64,000 bases of DNA from Siccibacter colletis (GTDB lineage Bacteria; Pseudomonadota; Gammaproteobacteria; Enterobacterales; Enterobacteriaceae): the NCBI RefSeq assembly GCF_000696575.1, contig NZ_JMSQ01000015.1, positions 1 through 64,000 on the forward strand. The letters run 5' to 3'. Below, piece by piece: positions 1 to 8,160 of this stretch. The stretch's first letter is position 1. Each line of letters starts with the position of its first letter. The translations under genes and the position numbers were made by a program. The notes below the pieces were generated by a model. That model saw only the letters and a list, made by a program, of their open reading frames with translations. It was not told where the DNA came from and did not search any database.

Positions 1-26
1 GGCCCCTTTGTTTTTCAGGAGGCCCA

Positions 27-332
27 ATGGCCGGATTAACCAGAGAGCAGCGCGCTCAGCGTGAAGCGGAAAAGCTTGCAGCTCAGCAGGCCGCTGATAA
101 AAACCCTGCCCAGCAGGAACAGCAGCAGGAACAGCAGCAGGAACAGCAGCAGGAACAGCAGCAGGAACAGCAGCAGGAACAGCAGCAGGAACAGCAGCAG
201 GAACAGCAGGGTGTTGAGCTGGTGGTCATGGTCCGTGACACTCCAGAATTCCATGGCGGCCCGCTACGTGCAGATGTTCATCCTGATGAAGTGGATAATT
301 GGCTGGCGCTGGACTGGCGTCTGGAGGAGTAA
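27..332 (+). CDS. Phage protein with (EQQQ)n repeat tract
   Basis: A 101-residue protein starts at an ATG 4 nt after an AGGAGG ribosome-binding site. Residues 1-30 are charged and probably helical. Residues 31-61 are an almost pure EQQQ repeat encoded by eight copies of a 12-bp unit. The last 35 residues form a compact acidic tail containing VHPDEVDNW. It lies directly before the head-tail connector genes, where lambda-like phages often carry a small unassigned gene after the major capsid gene. I do not recognise the family and assign no function. The Gln tract is probably a flexible linker whose length can change in steps of four residues without a frameshift. Confidence 0.8.
   Translation: MAGLTREQRAQREAEKLAAQQAADKNPAQQEQQQEQQQEQQQEQQQEQQQEQQQEQQQEQQGVELVVMVRDTPEFHGGPLRADVHPDEVDNWLALDWRLEE
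117..209 (+). repeat. 12-bp tandem repeat (GAACAGCAGCAG)
   Basis: Units begin at 117, 129, 141, 153, 165, 177, 189 and 201. The eight copies are essentially identical and the last diverges at its final base. The unit is a multiple of three, so copy-number slippage keeps the reading frame. Confidence 0.95.
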
Positions 333-334
333 CC

Positions 335-817
335 ATGCTGGTTGCCGATCCTCATTCGCCTGATTTCAACAGCTACGTCAGCGTAGTTGACCTGCGCGCG
401 TTCGCGACCGGGCGCGGGTATACCGTACCTGCCGATGACGGCGAGTGCGGCCAGATGTTGATGCAGGCAATGGACTATCTGGAAGGAAAGAGCTGGCGCG
501 GGCAGCGAGCCAGTACATTGCAGCCCCTGTCGTGGCCGCGCTCGGGCGTACGTTTCGATGGCGTTGATCTACCGGCTGACACCATCCCGCAGCGCCTGGT
601 TGATGCGCAATGCCGCCTGGCTATCGAGTCGCAGGAGATTGACCTCACGCCGTCGGTCTCCGGTGGCGGCGCGGTCATAGCTGAGAGCGTACAGGGGGCC
701 GTCTCTGTACAGTACGAGCCGGGAACGAATAAGGCCACTCCAACATTCCCCTGGTTCTATTCCTCGCTGCGTGGGCTTGTGGTGGGCGGCAACCAGGTCC
801 GGATCGAAAGGGGGTAG
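335..817 (+). CDS. Phage head-tail adaptor (DnaT-like ssDNA-binding family)
   Basis: A 160-residue protein. The ATG at 335 is chosen because a GGAGG site lies just upstream and it follows the previous stop by two bases. The N-terminus (DFNSYVSVVDLRAFATGRGY) and the later SWRGQR...LSWPRSG segment are typical of the phage family usually annotated as putative DnaT-like ssDNA-binding protein. That family sits at the adaptor/connector position in lambda-like phages, so a structural head-tail role is more likely than replication. That role is inferred from gene order. The next gene starts one base after its stop. Confidence 0.75.
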   Translation: MLVADPHSPDFNSYVSVVDLRAFATGRGYTVPADDGECGQMLMQAMDYLEGKSWRGQRASTLQPLSWPRSGVRFDGVDLPADTIPQRLVDAQCRLAIESQEIDLTPSVSGGGAVIAESVQGAVSVQYEPGTNKATPTFPWFYSSLRGLVVGGNQVRIERG

Positions 818-818
818 C

Positions 819-1172
819 ATGGCAATCGACTATCGCCGCATGCGCGCTACGGCAACGCGGCTGCTGACGGAGAACGGCAAAGCCTACCAACTGACTCGCG
901 GAGGTACTACCACCCGCGATCAGTACGGGAAAGAGGTTATCACCGAGCCTATTACAGCGTCCGTTACCGGCGTTATCACCGAATACTCCACGCGTGAAAT
1001 CGACGGTTCACTGGTTGCTACGGGCGATAAGAAACTGGCGGCCACGTTTGAAACGGAAGTGCGAATCGGCGATCACATCGAAATTGACGGTAAGACGTGG
1101 CGGGTGGTGCAGCCTAATCCCATAAAGCCGGCAGATGTGCTTATCTCCTACAACATTCAGCTGAGGACCTGA
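819..1172 (+). CDS. Phage head-tail joining / neck protein
   Basis: A 117-residue protein. The ATG at 819 directly follows the upstream stop and has a GGGGG-type ribosome-binding site. It is rich in beta-strand-type sequence (VTGVITEYSTREIDGSLVA, IEIDGKTWRVVQPNPIKPAD). The last segment resembles the end of head-tail stopper (FII/gp16-like) proteins, which test a newly filled head before tail joining. The assignment rests on size, strand-rich composition and position between the adaptor and the HK97-gp10-like gene; I see no diagnostic catalytic motif. Confidence 0.6.
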   Translation: MAIDYRRMRATATRLLTENGKAYQLTRGGTTTRDQYGKEVITEPITASVTGVITEYSTREIDGSLVATGDKKLAATFETEVRIGDHIEIDGKTWRVVQPNPIKPADVLISYNIQLRT

Positions 1173-1174
1173 GT

Positions 1175-1774
1175 ATGACCAGTTCTGCAAACCAGCCGTT
1201 TCTGGCTGCCATTCAACTGGTTGTGGAGGGTTCAAAGCAGGAGATGGACCAGGTTGTGCGCCGGACAGGTATCAAGATTCTCGGTCGGCTGGTGGATATG
1301 TCGCCCGTCGGGCAGCCGGAAATATGGCAGATGAACCAGACGGCGTCGGCTTACAACACCGCGGTGCGGGAGCACAACGCGGCGTTACGTGAGGATCCGG
1401 CCAATCTCACCAGAGCCGGGCGGCTTAGGCGCGGTCTGCGCGTCAACGACTCAATGGACATCAAAAAGCCAGGGGGTTATGTCGGCGGTCGGTTCAAGAA
1501 TAACTGGTATGTGGGGTTCGATAGCCAGCCGACAGAGACGAACGATACGCCGGATGCCTCCGGTCAGGGCTCTAATTCCCGCGGACTGGCGGTACTCGAG
1601 GTATTCAGAGTCGGGCAGGTGGACACTATTTACTTCACCAATAACCTACCATATGCCCAGGCGCTGGAGAACGGGCACTCAAATCAGGCTCCGGGAGGAA
1701 TGGTAGGGCTGACAGCTATTGATGCGGCCCAGTATTTTCGCGAAGCGATGAGCGAGGTGCGCAATGGTCGGTGA
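1175..1774 (+). CDS. HK97 gp10-like minor tail/tail-completion protein
   Basis: A 199-residue protein. The N-terminal helix (EMDQVVRRTGIKILGRLVDMSP) followed by a VGGRFKNNWYVGFD segment and the later YALP-like NLPYAQALENGHSNQAPGG stretch are hallmarks of the HK97-gp10/lambda gpZ-type tail-completion family. Such proteins sit at the head-proximal end of the tail. It follows its neighbour by two bases and overlaps the next gene by 11 bases, as expected of translationally coupled morphogenesis genes. Confidence 0.75.
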   Translation: MTSSANQPFLAAIQLVVEGSKQEMDQVVRRTGIKILGRLVDMSPVGQPEIWQMNQTASAYNTAVREHNAALREDPANLTRAGRLRRGLRVNDSMDIKKPGGYVGGRFKNNWYVGFDSQPTETNDTPDASGQGSNSRGLAVLEVFRVGQVDTIYFTNNLPYAQALENGHSNQAPGGMVGLTAIDAAQYFREAMSEVRNGR

Positions 1775-2210
1775 CCAGTCTATGCGAATTGTTGAACTGC
1801 TGGAGAGCCGGGTAGCAGTTATCGCTGCGTCGCTCGGCTTGCCTGTCGCCTGGCCTAACATCACGTTTGACCCGCCTGATGCCACATACGCCCGGATTTA
1901 TGTTTTGCCGGCGCAGACAATAGGCCAGGACCTTGCCGGTCAGATGCGCACCTACCAGGGGATCCTACAGGCAAACATCATCGTTCCTGCTGGGTCAGGT
2001 GTTACCCAGGCGAGAGGGCTGGCCCAGTCCATCGCCGATGCCTTTCCGGAGGGATTACCGCTGGTGGAAGCTGACCTGACGGTATATATCAACGGGCCGC
2101 CGCAGGTGCGCCAGCCTGTACAGGACCGACCAACCTCTGCGCCTAACGGTTCCAGCGGATCCATAACCTACACCATCCCCGTCAGCATGCAGTACCGCGC
2201 TGATTACTGA
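1764..2210 (+). CDS. Phage tail terminator-like protein (DUF4128 type)
   Basis: A 148-residue protein that starts inside the end of the preceding gene behind a GAGGTG site. The N-terminal part (RIVELLESRVAVIAASLGLP) and the AQTIGQDLAGQMRTYQGI and LAQSIADAFPEG segments fit the DUF4128 / gpU-like tail terminator family, which caps the growing tail tube at its head end. It is the last gene before the tube gene and is followed by a short intrinsic terminator, so connector genes and tube gene may be separate expression blocks. An in-frame ATG at 1782 is the alternative start. Confidence 0.7.
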   Translation: MVGDQSMRIVELLESRVAVIAASLGLPVAWPNITFDPPDATYARIYVLPAQTIGQDLAGQMRTYQGILQANIIVPAGSGVTQARGLAQSIADAFPEGLPLVEADLTVYINGPPQVRQPVQDRPTSAPNGSSGSITYTIPVSMQYRADY

Positions 2211-2232
2211 CCCGCCGCCCGGCGGGTTTTTT
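2211..2232 (+). terminator. Intrinsic terminator before tail tube gene
   Basis: A GC-rich hairpin, CCCGCC-GCCC-GGCGGG, is followed by six T residues. Confidence 0.75.
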
Positions 2233-2256
2233 CTTATCCAAATTCAGGAGAGTGCT

Positions 2257-3189
2257 ATGGCATTCGCAATCCCTAACGGCTCGCGTGTGAACGTGGCCAG
2301 AACCTATCAGGCTCCTATTACCTTTACCGCAGCCTCCAACGCGACGGAATGCGAACTGACCGTTGCATCGGCAGTCGGCATCCAGGCAGGGGATGTTGTC
2401 CAGGTGAGTTCCGGGTGGCTTAAACTCGACAATATGGTGCTGCGAGTTAAATCCGTAACCGGCACTAAGATCGTGCTGGAGGAGTTCGATACCAGCGACG
2501 CTACTAAATTCCCGGCCGGTACCGGTGCGGGCACGCTGCGAAAAATTGACTCGTGGATCACCATGCCGCAGGTAATGACTCTGTCCACTGAGGGCGGCGA
2601 CCAGCAGACCATCAGTGTACAGTTCCTGGAGGATGATAAGGCCCGTACTATCCCGACGTTTAAAAACGCTGTCGTTCAGGTCTACACCTTCGCCCATGAC
2701 CCGCAACTGGCCATCTATAAGCGTCTTATCGTTCTGGACGATTCCAGCGACACCACAGCGGTCTGGTTCCATAATCCCCGCGGTAAAGCGGATCGTTATT
2801 ACTCTGCCAAAGTGTCGTTCCAGCGCGTGCCACGCACTGAAATTAACGCCGTAGAGAGCAACGAGGCACGCATGAGCTTCGAATCGGACATGCAGATTTA
2901 CCCGATCGTCGATTCTTCCGTGCTGCCACTGGCGTTCCTGTCTGATCTCCCGGCGACTCAATCCGTCGATGCAGGTGACGCCCTGGATTTAGCGGTCGTA
3001 ATGCAGGGCGGCTCGGCGCCTTACACCTACGTGTGGAAGAAGGACGGCGCGGCCATCGCGGGCAAAACCTCCTCGACGCTGAACATCCCGGCTGTTACGT
3101 CCGGCGATGCTGGCGTTTACACCTGCGAAGTCACCGATGCCACAGGCAAGATCATCACCTCGGCTGCGTGCACCGTCACGGTCAGCTAA
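2257..3189 (+). CDS. Major tail tube protein with C-terminal Ig-like domain
   Basis: A 310-residue protein at the lambda gpV position. Residues 1 to about 225 form the tube domain (MAFAIPNGSRVNVARTYQAP... with ITMPQVMTLSTEGGDQQTIS). Residues about 230-310 form an immunoglobulin-like domain, recognised by YTYVWKKDG, SSTLNIPAVTSGDAGVYTCE and the closing strand ACTVTVS. In lambda gpV the equivalent Ig-like domain decorates the outside of the tube and is dispensable for assembly but can bind surfaces. The gene lies between two short terminator hairpins and has a strong AGGAGAG site. The tube subunit is made in many copies, which fits its isolation as its own block. Confidence 0.9.
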   Translation: MAFAIPNGSRVNVARTYQAPITFTAASNATECELTVASAVGIQAGDVVQVSSGWLKLDNMVLRVKSVTGTKIVLEEFDTSDATKFPAGTGAGTLRKIDSWITMPQVMTLSTEGGDQQTISVQFLEDDKARTIPTFKNAVVQVYTFAHDPQLAIYKRLIVLDDSSDTTAVWFHNPRGKADRYYSAKVSFQRVPRTEINAVESNEARMSFESDMQIYPIVDSSVLPLAFLSDLPATQSVDAGDALDLAVVMQGGSAPYTYVWKKDGAAIAGKTSSTLNIPAVTSGDAGVYTCEVTDATGKIITSAACTVTVS

Positions 3190-3218
3190 CCAGCCGGGCT
3201 CTTTCCACTACATAAATG

Positions 3219-3242
3219 AACCCGCTCCGGCGGGTTTTTCTT
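3219..3242 (+). terminator. Intrinsic terminator after tail tube gene
   Basis: The hairpin AACCCG-CTC-CGGCGGGTT is followed by a T-run. It lies directly before the chaperone gene. Confidence 0.65.
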
Positions 3243-3257
3243 TACCAAGGAACCGAA

Positions 3258-3596
3258 ATGACCAAGTTTTCCCTTATCCCGAACCCAACCTTTTCAGTGA
3301 CCGCAAGCATCCCGCGCGCCGGCGCAGAGGACGGCAAGCTAACCCTCACTTTCCGCCATAAGACGCTGGATGAGCTGCGCGCCATGGACGATAAGCTGCA
3401 AAAGGCCGCAGAAAGTAAAAAGCTCGCTATCGAGCCTCAGGCTGACTACTTCCTGGAAATCGTTGAGGGCTGGGCACTGCCGGACGATTTTAATCGTGAA
3501 AACGTGATCGTACTTCTCAAGAACTACCCGCGCGCGTTCGATAGCATCGGCCTGGCCTACACCAAAGAGCTGATGGGGATGCGCGAAAAAAACTGA
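3258..3596 (+). CDS. Tail assembly chaperone (gpG-like)
   Basis: A 112-residue protein. The ATG at 3258 follows an AAGGA site. It is a lambda gpG-type chaperone that coats the tape measure during tail assembly. Key segments are MTKFSLIPNPTFSVTASIPR, LTLTFRHKTLDELRAMDDKL and VEGWALPDDF. The gene ends in GAA-AAA-AAC-TGA, which contains an A-AAA-AAC slippery heptamer. A minus-one slip there reads straight into the downstream frame and makes the longer G-GT fusion (see the separate entries). The family and the frameshift mechanism are well known in lambda; here both are inferred from sequence. Confidence 0.8.
   Translation: MTKFSLIPNPTFSVTASIPRAGAEDGKLTLTFRHKTLDELRAMDDKLQKAAESKKLAIEPQADYFLEIVEGWALPDDFNRENVIVLLKNYPRAFDSIGLAYTKELMGMREKN
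3587..3593 (+). promoter_or_regulatory. -1 ribosomal frameshift site (A AAA AAC)
   Basis: The zero-frame codons are GAA AAA AAC TGA. The heptamer A-AAA-AAC fits X-XXY-YYZ exactly, and the stop codon follows at once. After a minus-one slip, translation continues from 3593 with CTG AGG CAG and no stop until 3899, joining the chaperone to the DUF1799-like segment. Lambda uses a GGGAAAG heptamer for the same purpose. Confidence 0.8.
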
Positions 3597-3901
3597 GGCA
3601 GGTCGCCGCAGCGTTGTATACGCCAGGGCCGACTCTCGCGGAGTTAGCCGCTTTTGGTTTAACGCCTGAGGACGTGGAGGAGGAAGTGTGGATCCTGCCG
3701 TCGGTATGGAAGTCCTTCACCATCTTTTCCTCACTGGCGACCCAGTGGCGTGTCGGCGCGAGCGGGGCGACCGGCCTTGATTACAACGTTCTCCCCTGGA
3801 TGTTCGATTTGCACGGGGTTGAGGATGCGGCGGCCTGCATGGCTGACCTTCAGATTATGGAAAGCGAGGCTCTCAAGGTAATGCATAAGGAGACGAAATA
3901 A
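3593..3901 (+). CDS. GT extension of tail chaperone (DUF1799-like), made by -1 frameshift
   Basis: About 102 residues. This is the C-terminal T part of the G-GT chaperone. It contains TLAELAAFGLTPEDVEEEVW and ends in EALKVMHKETK. There is no ATG start: the only initiator-like codon is a TTG at 3614 without a good Shine-Dalgarno sequence, whereas the frame is open back to the slippery site. The product is therefore most likely a fusion running from 3258 to 3593, then 3593 to 3901. The T domain recruits the tube subunit in lambda. The stop overlaps the tape measure start by one base (TAATG). Confidence 0.75.
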   Translation: MRQVAAALYTPGPTLAELAAFGLTPEDVEEEVWILPSVWKSFTIFSSLATQWRVGASGATGLDYNVLPWMFDLHGVEDAAACMADLQIMESEALKVMHKETK

Positions 3902-6900
3902 TGACTGACCAGATCGCCTCGATTACTTTGCGGGCCGATGTTTCCGACCTAAAGACAGCCAGCAATGAACTGGATAAACTCGGCCAGGCCGCGGCTGGGG
4001 CAGTTGAAAAAGCAGATGATCTTAACAGTGTGTTCCGCGCTGGTGCTGAATCTGCGAAGCAGGGCAGTGAAGGGCTCAAGGAGCAGCAGACCGCCCTCAA
4101 GGGGCTGTTAGAGAATATTGACCCGGTAAACAAGGCGCTGAACCGGCTGGATGAACAGCAGGCCGCGCTGAGAAACTTCCAGACCAAAGGCTTCCTGGAT
4201 ACCGATGATTTTCAGCACTACAACAAAATTCTCGACGAGACCCGACTAAAGCTGACCGATACCGGCGAGGCCGCAGCGCGCGCCCAGGCCGAACTGGCAG
4301 CAACCCAGGCCGCTGAAAAACAGTCTGCCGCGCTGAAGAACCTGCTGGGCTCCATCGACCCGACGATCCGCGCATTCAACTCTCTTGATGAACAGCATGC
4401 ACAGCTGGTGGCTCATCTCGAGGCTGGACGCATCAACGGAGCTCAGTTCGAGCACTACAACGCAATCCTGAACCAGACGCGTGAGCGTCTCTCAAGCGTC
4501 GCTGACGTACTGCCTGAAGCGTTATCACGCCAGGAGGCAGCGGCCCGACGCGCCGGTATCTCCGTGGGCCAGTACAGCGCCGCCATGCGCACGCTCCCGG
4601 CCCAGTTTACGGATATTGCTACGCAGCTGGCGGGCGGTCAGTCTCCCTTCCTGATTCTGCTGCAGCAGGGCGGCCAGATCAAAGACCAGTTCGGCGGTGT
4701 AAAAGGGGCAATCTCTGGGGTAACGTCCTACATTACCGGACTGTTAGGGCTTTTGAATCCGGTGACTATTGGTCTGGCTGCCGTTGCCGGCGGTTTCGCG
4801 TACGTGGCATATCAGGCATACGAAAACAATAAGCAGGTCTCTGCGTTAAACCAGGCTTTGGCCAAGACTGGCAACATCTCAGGAAAAAGTGCAGAAGGCT
4901 TGCAATCACTTTCCCGTCAGTTAGCCTCTGCCAGGGATGTCAGTAAGTCCGCAGCCGTTGATGTTGTTACTAAAGCTACGGCTATGGGGGCATCAGCAGA
5001 CCAGATAGCTCAGTTTTCTAATACAGCCCTGCTGATGTCCAAAACAACCGGGCAAAGTGTCGATGAACTACTGAAACAGTTTGAACGTATTGGTAAGGAT
5101 CCAGTTCAGGCGCTTATTGGCCTGAACGAGCAATATCACTTCGCTACCTTAGCTTTGTATGAGCAAGTGAAAGCTCTGACAGATGCAGGCGATACTGCTG
5201 GTGCGACTAAGGCTATCATCGACCAGCTCGCAAACTCTCAAAAGAGTTTTGGTGATGCTTCCGTTTCTTCACTTCGACTCACCGGGGGCTGGTGGGATGA
5301 CCTAATCGACAAGGTCGGTAAATACAAGCTTTCGCTGGATGATCTGAAAGCCACCCCAACTGTCGGGCTTAAGGAACAGGGAATCCGCACAGGTGGGAGT
5401 GAGCTGCCCGGATGGGATTATGTGACCCGTGAAGCAGCAAAGCCCCAGATTCCTACTGTTGAGGTTACGAAGGCTGGCCTACAGCAGTTAATCAGCCTTC
5501 AACAAGAAAACTCAGCCAAAGCCAAGCAGTTCAATGATGAGCAACTTAAATTTCGTCTGCAGATGAATGCCAGCGAAAAATCGTTGGCAACTAACGCTCA
5601 AAAGAGAACTGAAGAAGCCGAGAAATACGCCAAAGCTGTGAAGGCGGGTTATATAACTCAGATGGAGGCTGACAGGCATCTCGCGCAATTTAACGAGCGC
5701 TACAAGGACCCCAAAACACCTAAAACGCCATCGGTTAAGGTTGATGATGGTGAACGCACAGTTGAAACCTACCAGGCTCAGGCCAGGACGTTAACTGAAA
5801 CTCTCGAGACCCTACGCAAGACCGGGGAGACTCAGGCCAAAAATACAGAACTCAGCAAGCAGCAATCACGCTTTGCCGAGCTCGACCAGGCTGCAAAAAC
5901 TCGAGCCTTAACGACTCAGGAAAACGCTCTGCTTGCCAGCCGTGAAGCTATTCTGAATGCCGCAAAAGTGGTGGACCATAAGAATAAAGAAATTGAGGCT
6001 CAGCAGAAGATTAATGGCCTGGCGCAGCAGGCTAATAAATACGTGACGCAGATGTCGGAAAAGGCAGATGCATTGCGTGGTAGCGCGGGCCTCAGTGGTC
6101 GTCAGGCTCAGCGTATGCGCGAAGAGGCACAGCTCCGGCAAGGGTGGATAAATAGCGGAGGAAAGCTCGATGACGCTGGCTATGAAAAGGAGCTCAAGGC
6201 ATTAAAAAATTATTACTCTGAAGAGGACCGACTGCGAAGCGACTGGAAGGCCGGAGCAAAAAACGGTTGGAATGAATACCTGGAAGTCGCCACCAATACC
6301 TACAGCGCGGTGAATAATGTTGCCAGTTCAGCACTAAATGGTTTATCTGGCATGCTGACAGATCTGATGATTACGGGTAAAGCCTCAATCAAATCATTCG
6401 GCATGTCGATGCTAAAGATGATCGCGGAGGTCGTAAACCGGCTCCTGGTTGCTCATGCGGTGCAGGCGGCTATGGGGTGGATTAGCGGCGGCAGCGGCAG
6501 TAGCGGGGGGAGTACACCAGGCGGAGCTTATACGAATGCAGCTGCAGGGGTTACTTTCAATGCTAAAGGCGGGGTATATGATTCGCCCGGGCTTAGTAAG
6601 TATGTGAATGGTGTCTACGACTCACCTCAGTATTTTACCTTCCAGGGCGCATCGAAGTTTGCGAAAGGGGGCGTGTTTGCTGAAGCCGGTGCAGAAGCAA
6701 TAATGCCTCTGACGCGTGACTCTGCAGGCCGTCTCGGAGTGAGAGCTCAGGGTGGAGGGGGAGTAGCTCCCGTCATTAACACTACTGTTAACGTTGACGC
6801 TGGTGGTTCGGCAACGGCCCACACGTCCAGTTCTGGCGATGCAATGGGGCGCGCGCTAGCTGATGAGATGCAGAATGCCGCATTGCAAGTGGTACAACGG

Positions 6901-6948
6901 CACCTTAAGCCTGGCGGCATGATCTACAACTTCACTAAAGGCCGATAG
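3901..6948 (+). CDS. Tail tape measure protein (lambda gpH-like)
   Basis: A 1015-residue protein that sets tail length and is threaded through the tube. Residues 1-210 are heptad-rich coiled coil, including two related blocks built on LDEQQAALRNF and LDEQHAQLVAH. From about residue 210 comes the conserved tape-measure domain (GQYSAAMRTLPAQFTDIATQ, PFLILLQQGGQIKDQFGG). A hydrophobic, probably membrane-inserting stretch lies at about 270-310. Further coiled coil follows, then the lambda-type C-terminal domain near 805-855. The end carries GGVFAEAGAEAIMPLTRD, typical of these proteins. The start overlaps the stop of the GT segment, giving coupled translation. Length suggests a tail in the normal siphovirus range. 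Confidence 0.93.
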   Translation: MTDQIASITLRADVSDLKTASNELDKLGQAAAGAVEKADDLNSVFRAGAESAKQGSEGLKEQQTALKGLLENIDPVNKALNRLDEQQAALRNFQTKGFLDTDDFQHYNKILDETRLKLTDTGEAAARAQAELAATQAAEKQSAALKNLLGSIDPTIRAFNSLDEQHAQLVAHLEAGRINGAQFEHYNAILNQTRERLSSVADVLPEALSRQEAAARRAGISVGQYSAAMRTLPAQFTDIATQLAGGQSPFLILLQQGGQIKDQFGGVKGAISGVTSYITGLLGLLNPVTIGLAAVAGGFAYVAYQAYENNKQVSALNQALAKTGNISGKSAEGLQSLSRQLASARDVSKSAAVDVVTKATAMGASADQIAQFSNTALLMSKTTGQSVDELLKQFERIGKDPVQALIGLNEQYHFATLALYEQVKALTDAGDTAGATKAIIDQLANSQKSFGDASVSSLRLTGGWWDDLIDKVGKYKLSLDDLKATPTVGLKEQGIRTGGSELPGWDYVTREAAKPQIPTVEVTKAGLQQLISLQQENSAKAKQFNDEQLKFRLQMNASEKSLATNAQKRTEEAEKYAKAVKAGYITQMEADRHLAQFNERYKDPKTPKTPSVKVDDGERTVETYQAQARTLTETLETLRKTGETQAKNTELSKQQSRFAELDQAAKTRALTTQENALLASREAILNAAKVVDHKNKEIEAQQKINGLAQQANKYVTQMSEKADALRGSAGLSGRQAQRMREEAQLRQGWINSGGKLDDAGYEKELKALKNYYSEEDRLRSDWKAGAKNGWNEYLEVATNTYSAVNNVASSALNGLSGMLTDLMITGKASIKSFGMSMLKMIAEVVNRLLVAHAVQAAMGWISGGSGSSGGSTPGGAYTNAAAGVTFNAKGGVYDSPGLSKYVNGVYDSPQYFTFQGASKFAKGGVFAEAGAEAIMPLTRDSAGRLGVRAQGGGGVAPVINTTVNVDAGGSATAHTSSSGDAMGRALADEMQNAALQVVQRHLKPGGMIYNFTKGR

Positions 6949-7163
6949 AGTTTGCCTCATCCCTTGGTTATCATATGCCAAAGCAAGTGAATCAACGGGA
7001 TGATGATGTGATTGGCAAGGCTGGTGGTGATGAAACACCTAAGGCTAGCATCTACAGGTGCGAACCTGAATGATGGACTATTCGTCTGATGAACCACTGA
7101 TGATGCTAGCTCAAGAATTGGTTGTTCCAAACCGGAATGTGTCCACTTCAGAAGTAGGCTTCT

Positions 7164-7478
7164 TCATTTTGCGATAGGCTGCATATCATAAATATCATCA
7201 TCAATAATTGCCTTGATGAGATAACCCCTTCCTGCATCGTTAGTTAAAACGGCCACTGTTGGTGCATAAGCGTAGTGATAGTTATATGTCTGGCATGAGA
7301 GCACCCAGCCATTTTGTAGCTTGATCTTTTTATCATATTCACACCCCTCAAAATCCCCATCGACACGGGTGATTGCGGTAACGGTATAACCTTCAAGCTC
7401 ACTAAAATCATCGGCATCAAGAGCGAGGGCTGGGGCAGATAGCGAAATGAAAATTGTTGCCGCAAGAATGTAATTCAT
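7164..7478 (-). CDS. Small secreted prophage moron protein
   Basis: A 104-residue protein encoded against the tail genes. The ATG at 7478 is chosen because an AAGGGA site precedes it and the product then begins with a clear signal peptide (MNYILAATIFISLSAPALA, cleavage expected after ALA-LA). The mature part is acidic, has two Cys residues (FEGCEYDKK and VLSCQTYNY) likely to form a disulphide, and is rich in Tyr. I do not recognise the family. Opposite orientation, low GC compared with the tail genes and its insertion between gpH and gpM homologues mark it as a moron, probably expressed in the lysogen and exported to the periplasm. Confidence 0.65.
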   Translation of the reverse strand: MNYILAATIFISLSAPALALDADDFSELEGYTVTAITRVDGDFEGCEYDKKIKLQNGWVLSCQTYNYHYAYAPTVAVLTNDAGRGYLIKAIIDDDIYDMQPIAK

Positions 7479-7780
7479 TTTTTCCCTTACCAGTTTAGTG
7501 GGCGGACCGAAAGTAATGAGTATTAAAAGCTTCCTTGATTTTGCCAAAAGCAAGGGCATGTTCCTAATGCTGCTTGACTAATTCACATATCTACTGGCGA
7601 ATCACCTTGCCTGATAGCTATGTTTACCTATATATAGCCTCGCTATTTATGGGGAATAATCATTCAAGCAATTAGGGGCCTCAGCAGTCTAGATTATCTA
7701 ATAATAGACTTGCATCGCATAACTTTTTATACGGATAATGATACTCTATCTATTTGAATTAACTGATTATTGAGGGTGGA
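7479..7780. other. AT-rich divergent promoter region between two morons
   Basis: About 300 bp without a gene lie between two diverging small genes. On the plus strand, TTGCAT near 7711 followed by TATAC/GATAATG near 7730-7740 is a plausible promoter for the gene at 7781. The minus-strand gene must start within the first part of this region. The base composition is much more AT-rich than the neighbouring tail genes. Confidence 0.5.
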
Positions 7781-8140
7781 ATGGCGTCTATTAAAGTTAC
7801 TGCGTTGTGGGTTGAGGATGGGAAATCCAGTATTTCCTTTGTCTCTCCTGTTCTTGATGATAAGAAGCTTAATTATGACAGCGATGCTTTTGGCTATGGC
7901 TGTGTCGAAAATCACGAACAATCAGGTATCAAGCGATATCCTTTCGTCATGGAAGATTTTGGCGATGGGCTTGCGCTGCTGGATTGGGGGTCAACCATCG
8001 AGAAAAATACAGCCACGCTTGATGTGCTTGATAGACCTCTGAGCGTAGGTGGCATCATTACCTATAACGAAACTGATGAAGACGGTGCTCAGCACGGCCC
8101 ATATTCTTACCGTATTTCTTCGGTCGAACCATTCGCGTAA
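7781..8140 (+). CDS. Hypothetical prophage moron protein
   Basis: A 119-residue protein starting at an ATG behind GAGGGTGG. It has no signal peptide or membrane segment. It reads as a beta-rich soluble protein (IKVTALWVEDGKSSISF, TLDVLDRPLSVGGIITYNE, YSYRISSVEPFA) with a central acidic HEQSG...FVMEDFGDG section. I do not recognise it. It has its own upstream promoter-like sequence and a terminator directly after it, so it is a self-contained cassette inserted between gpH and gpM homologues. A role in lysogen fitness or phage exclusion is possible, but nothing in the sequence shows it. Confidence 0.65.
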   Translation: MASIKVTALWVEDGKSSISFVSPVLDDKKLNYDSDAFGYGCVENHEQSGIKRYPFVMEDFGDGLALLDWGSTIEKNTATLDVLDRPLSVGGIITYNETDEDGAQHGPYSYRISSVEPFA

Positions 8141-8160
8141 CTAATTTTTTTATTAATGTA

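Noticed and set aside
117..209. Short regular repeats as a possible CRISPR array
   Set aside because: The 12-bp units are contiguous with no spacers and encode protein.
36..254. Minus-strand frame rich in LFLL repeats
   Set aside because: It is the antisense reading of the EQQQ repeat; it has no ribosome-binding site and overlaps a better-supported gene.
2182..2961. 259-codon frame opposite the tail tube gene
   Set aside because: Shadow of a clear structural gene; no recognisable domains.
3614..3901. Independent gene for the DUF1799-like segment starting at TTG
   Set aside because: No good ribosome-binding site, and the frame is continuous with the slippery site upstream.
6975..7073. 32-codon ORF after the tape measure gene
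   Set aside because: Poor ribosome-binding site and no protein-like pattern; probably chance.
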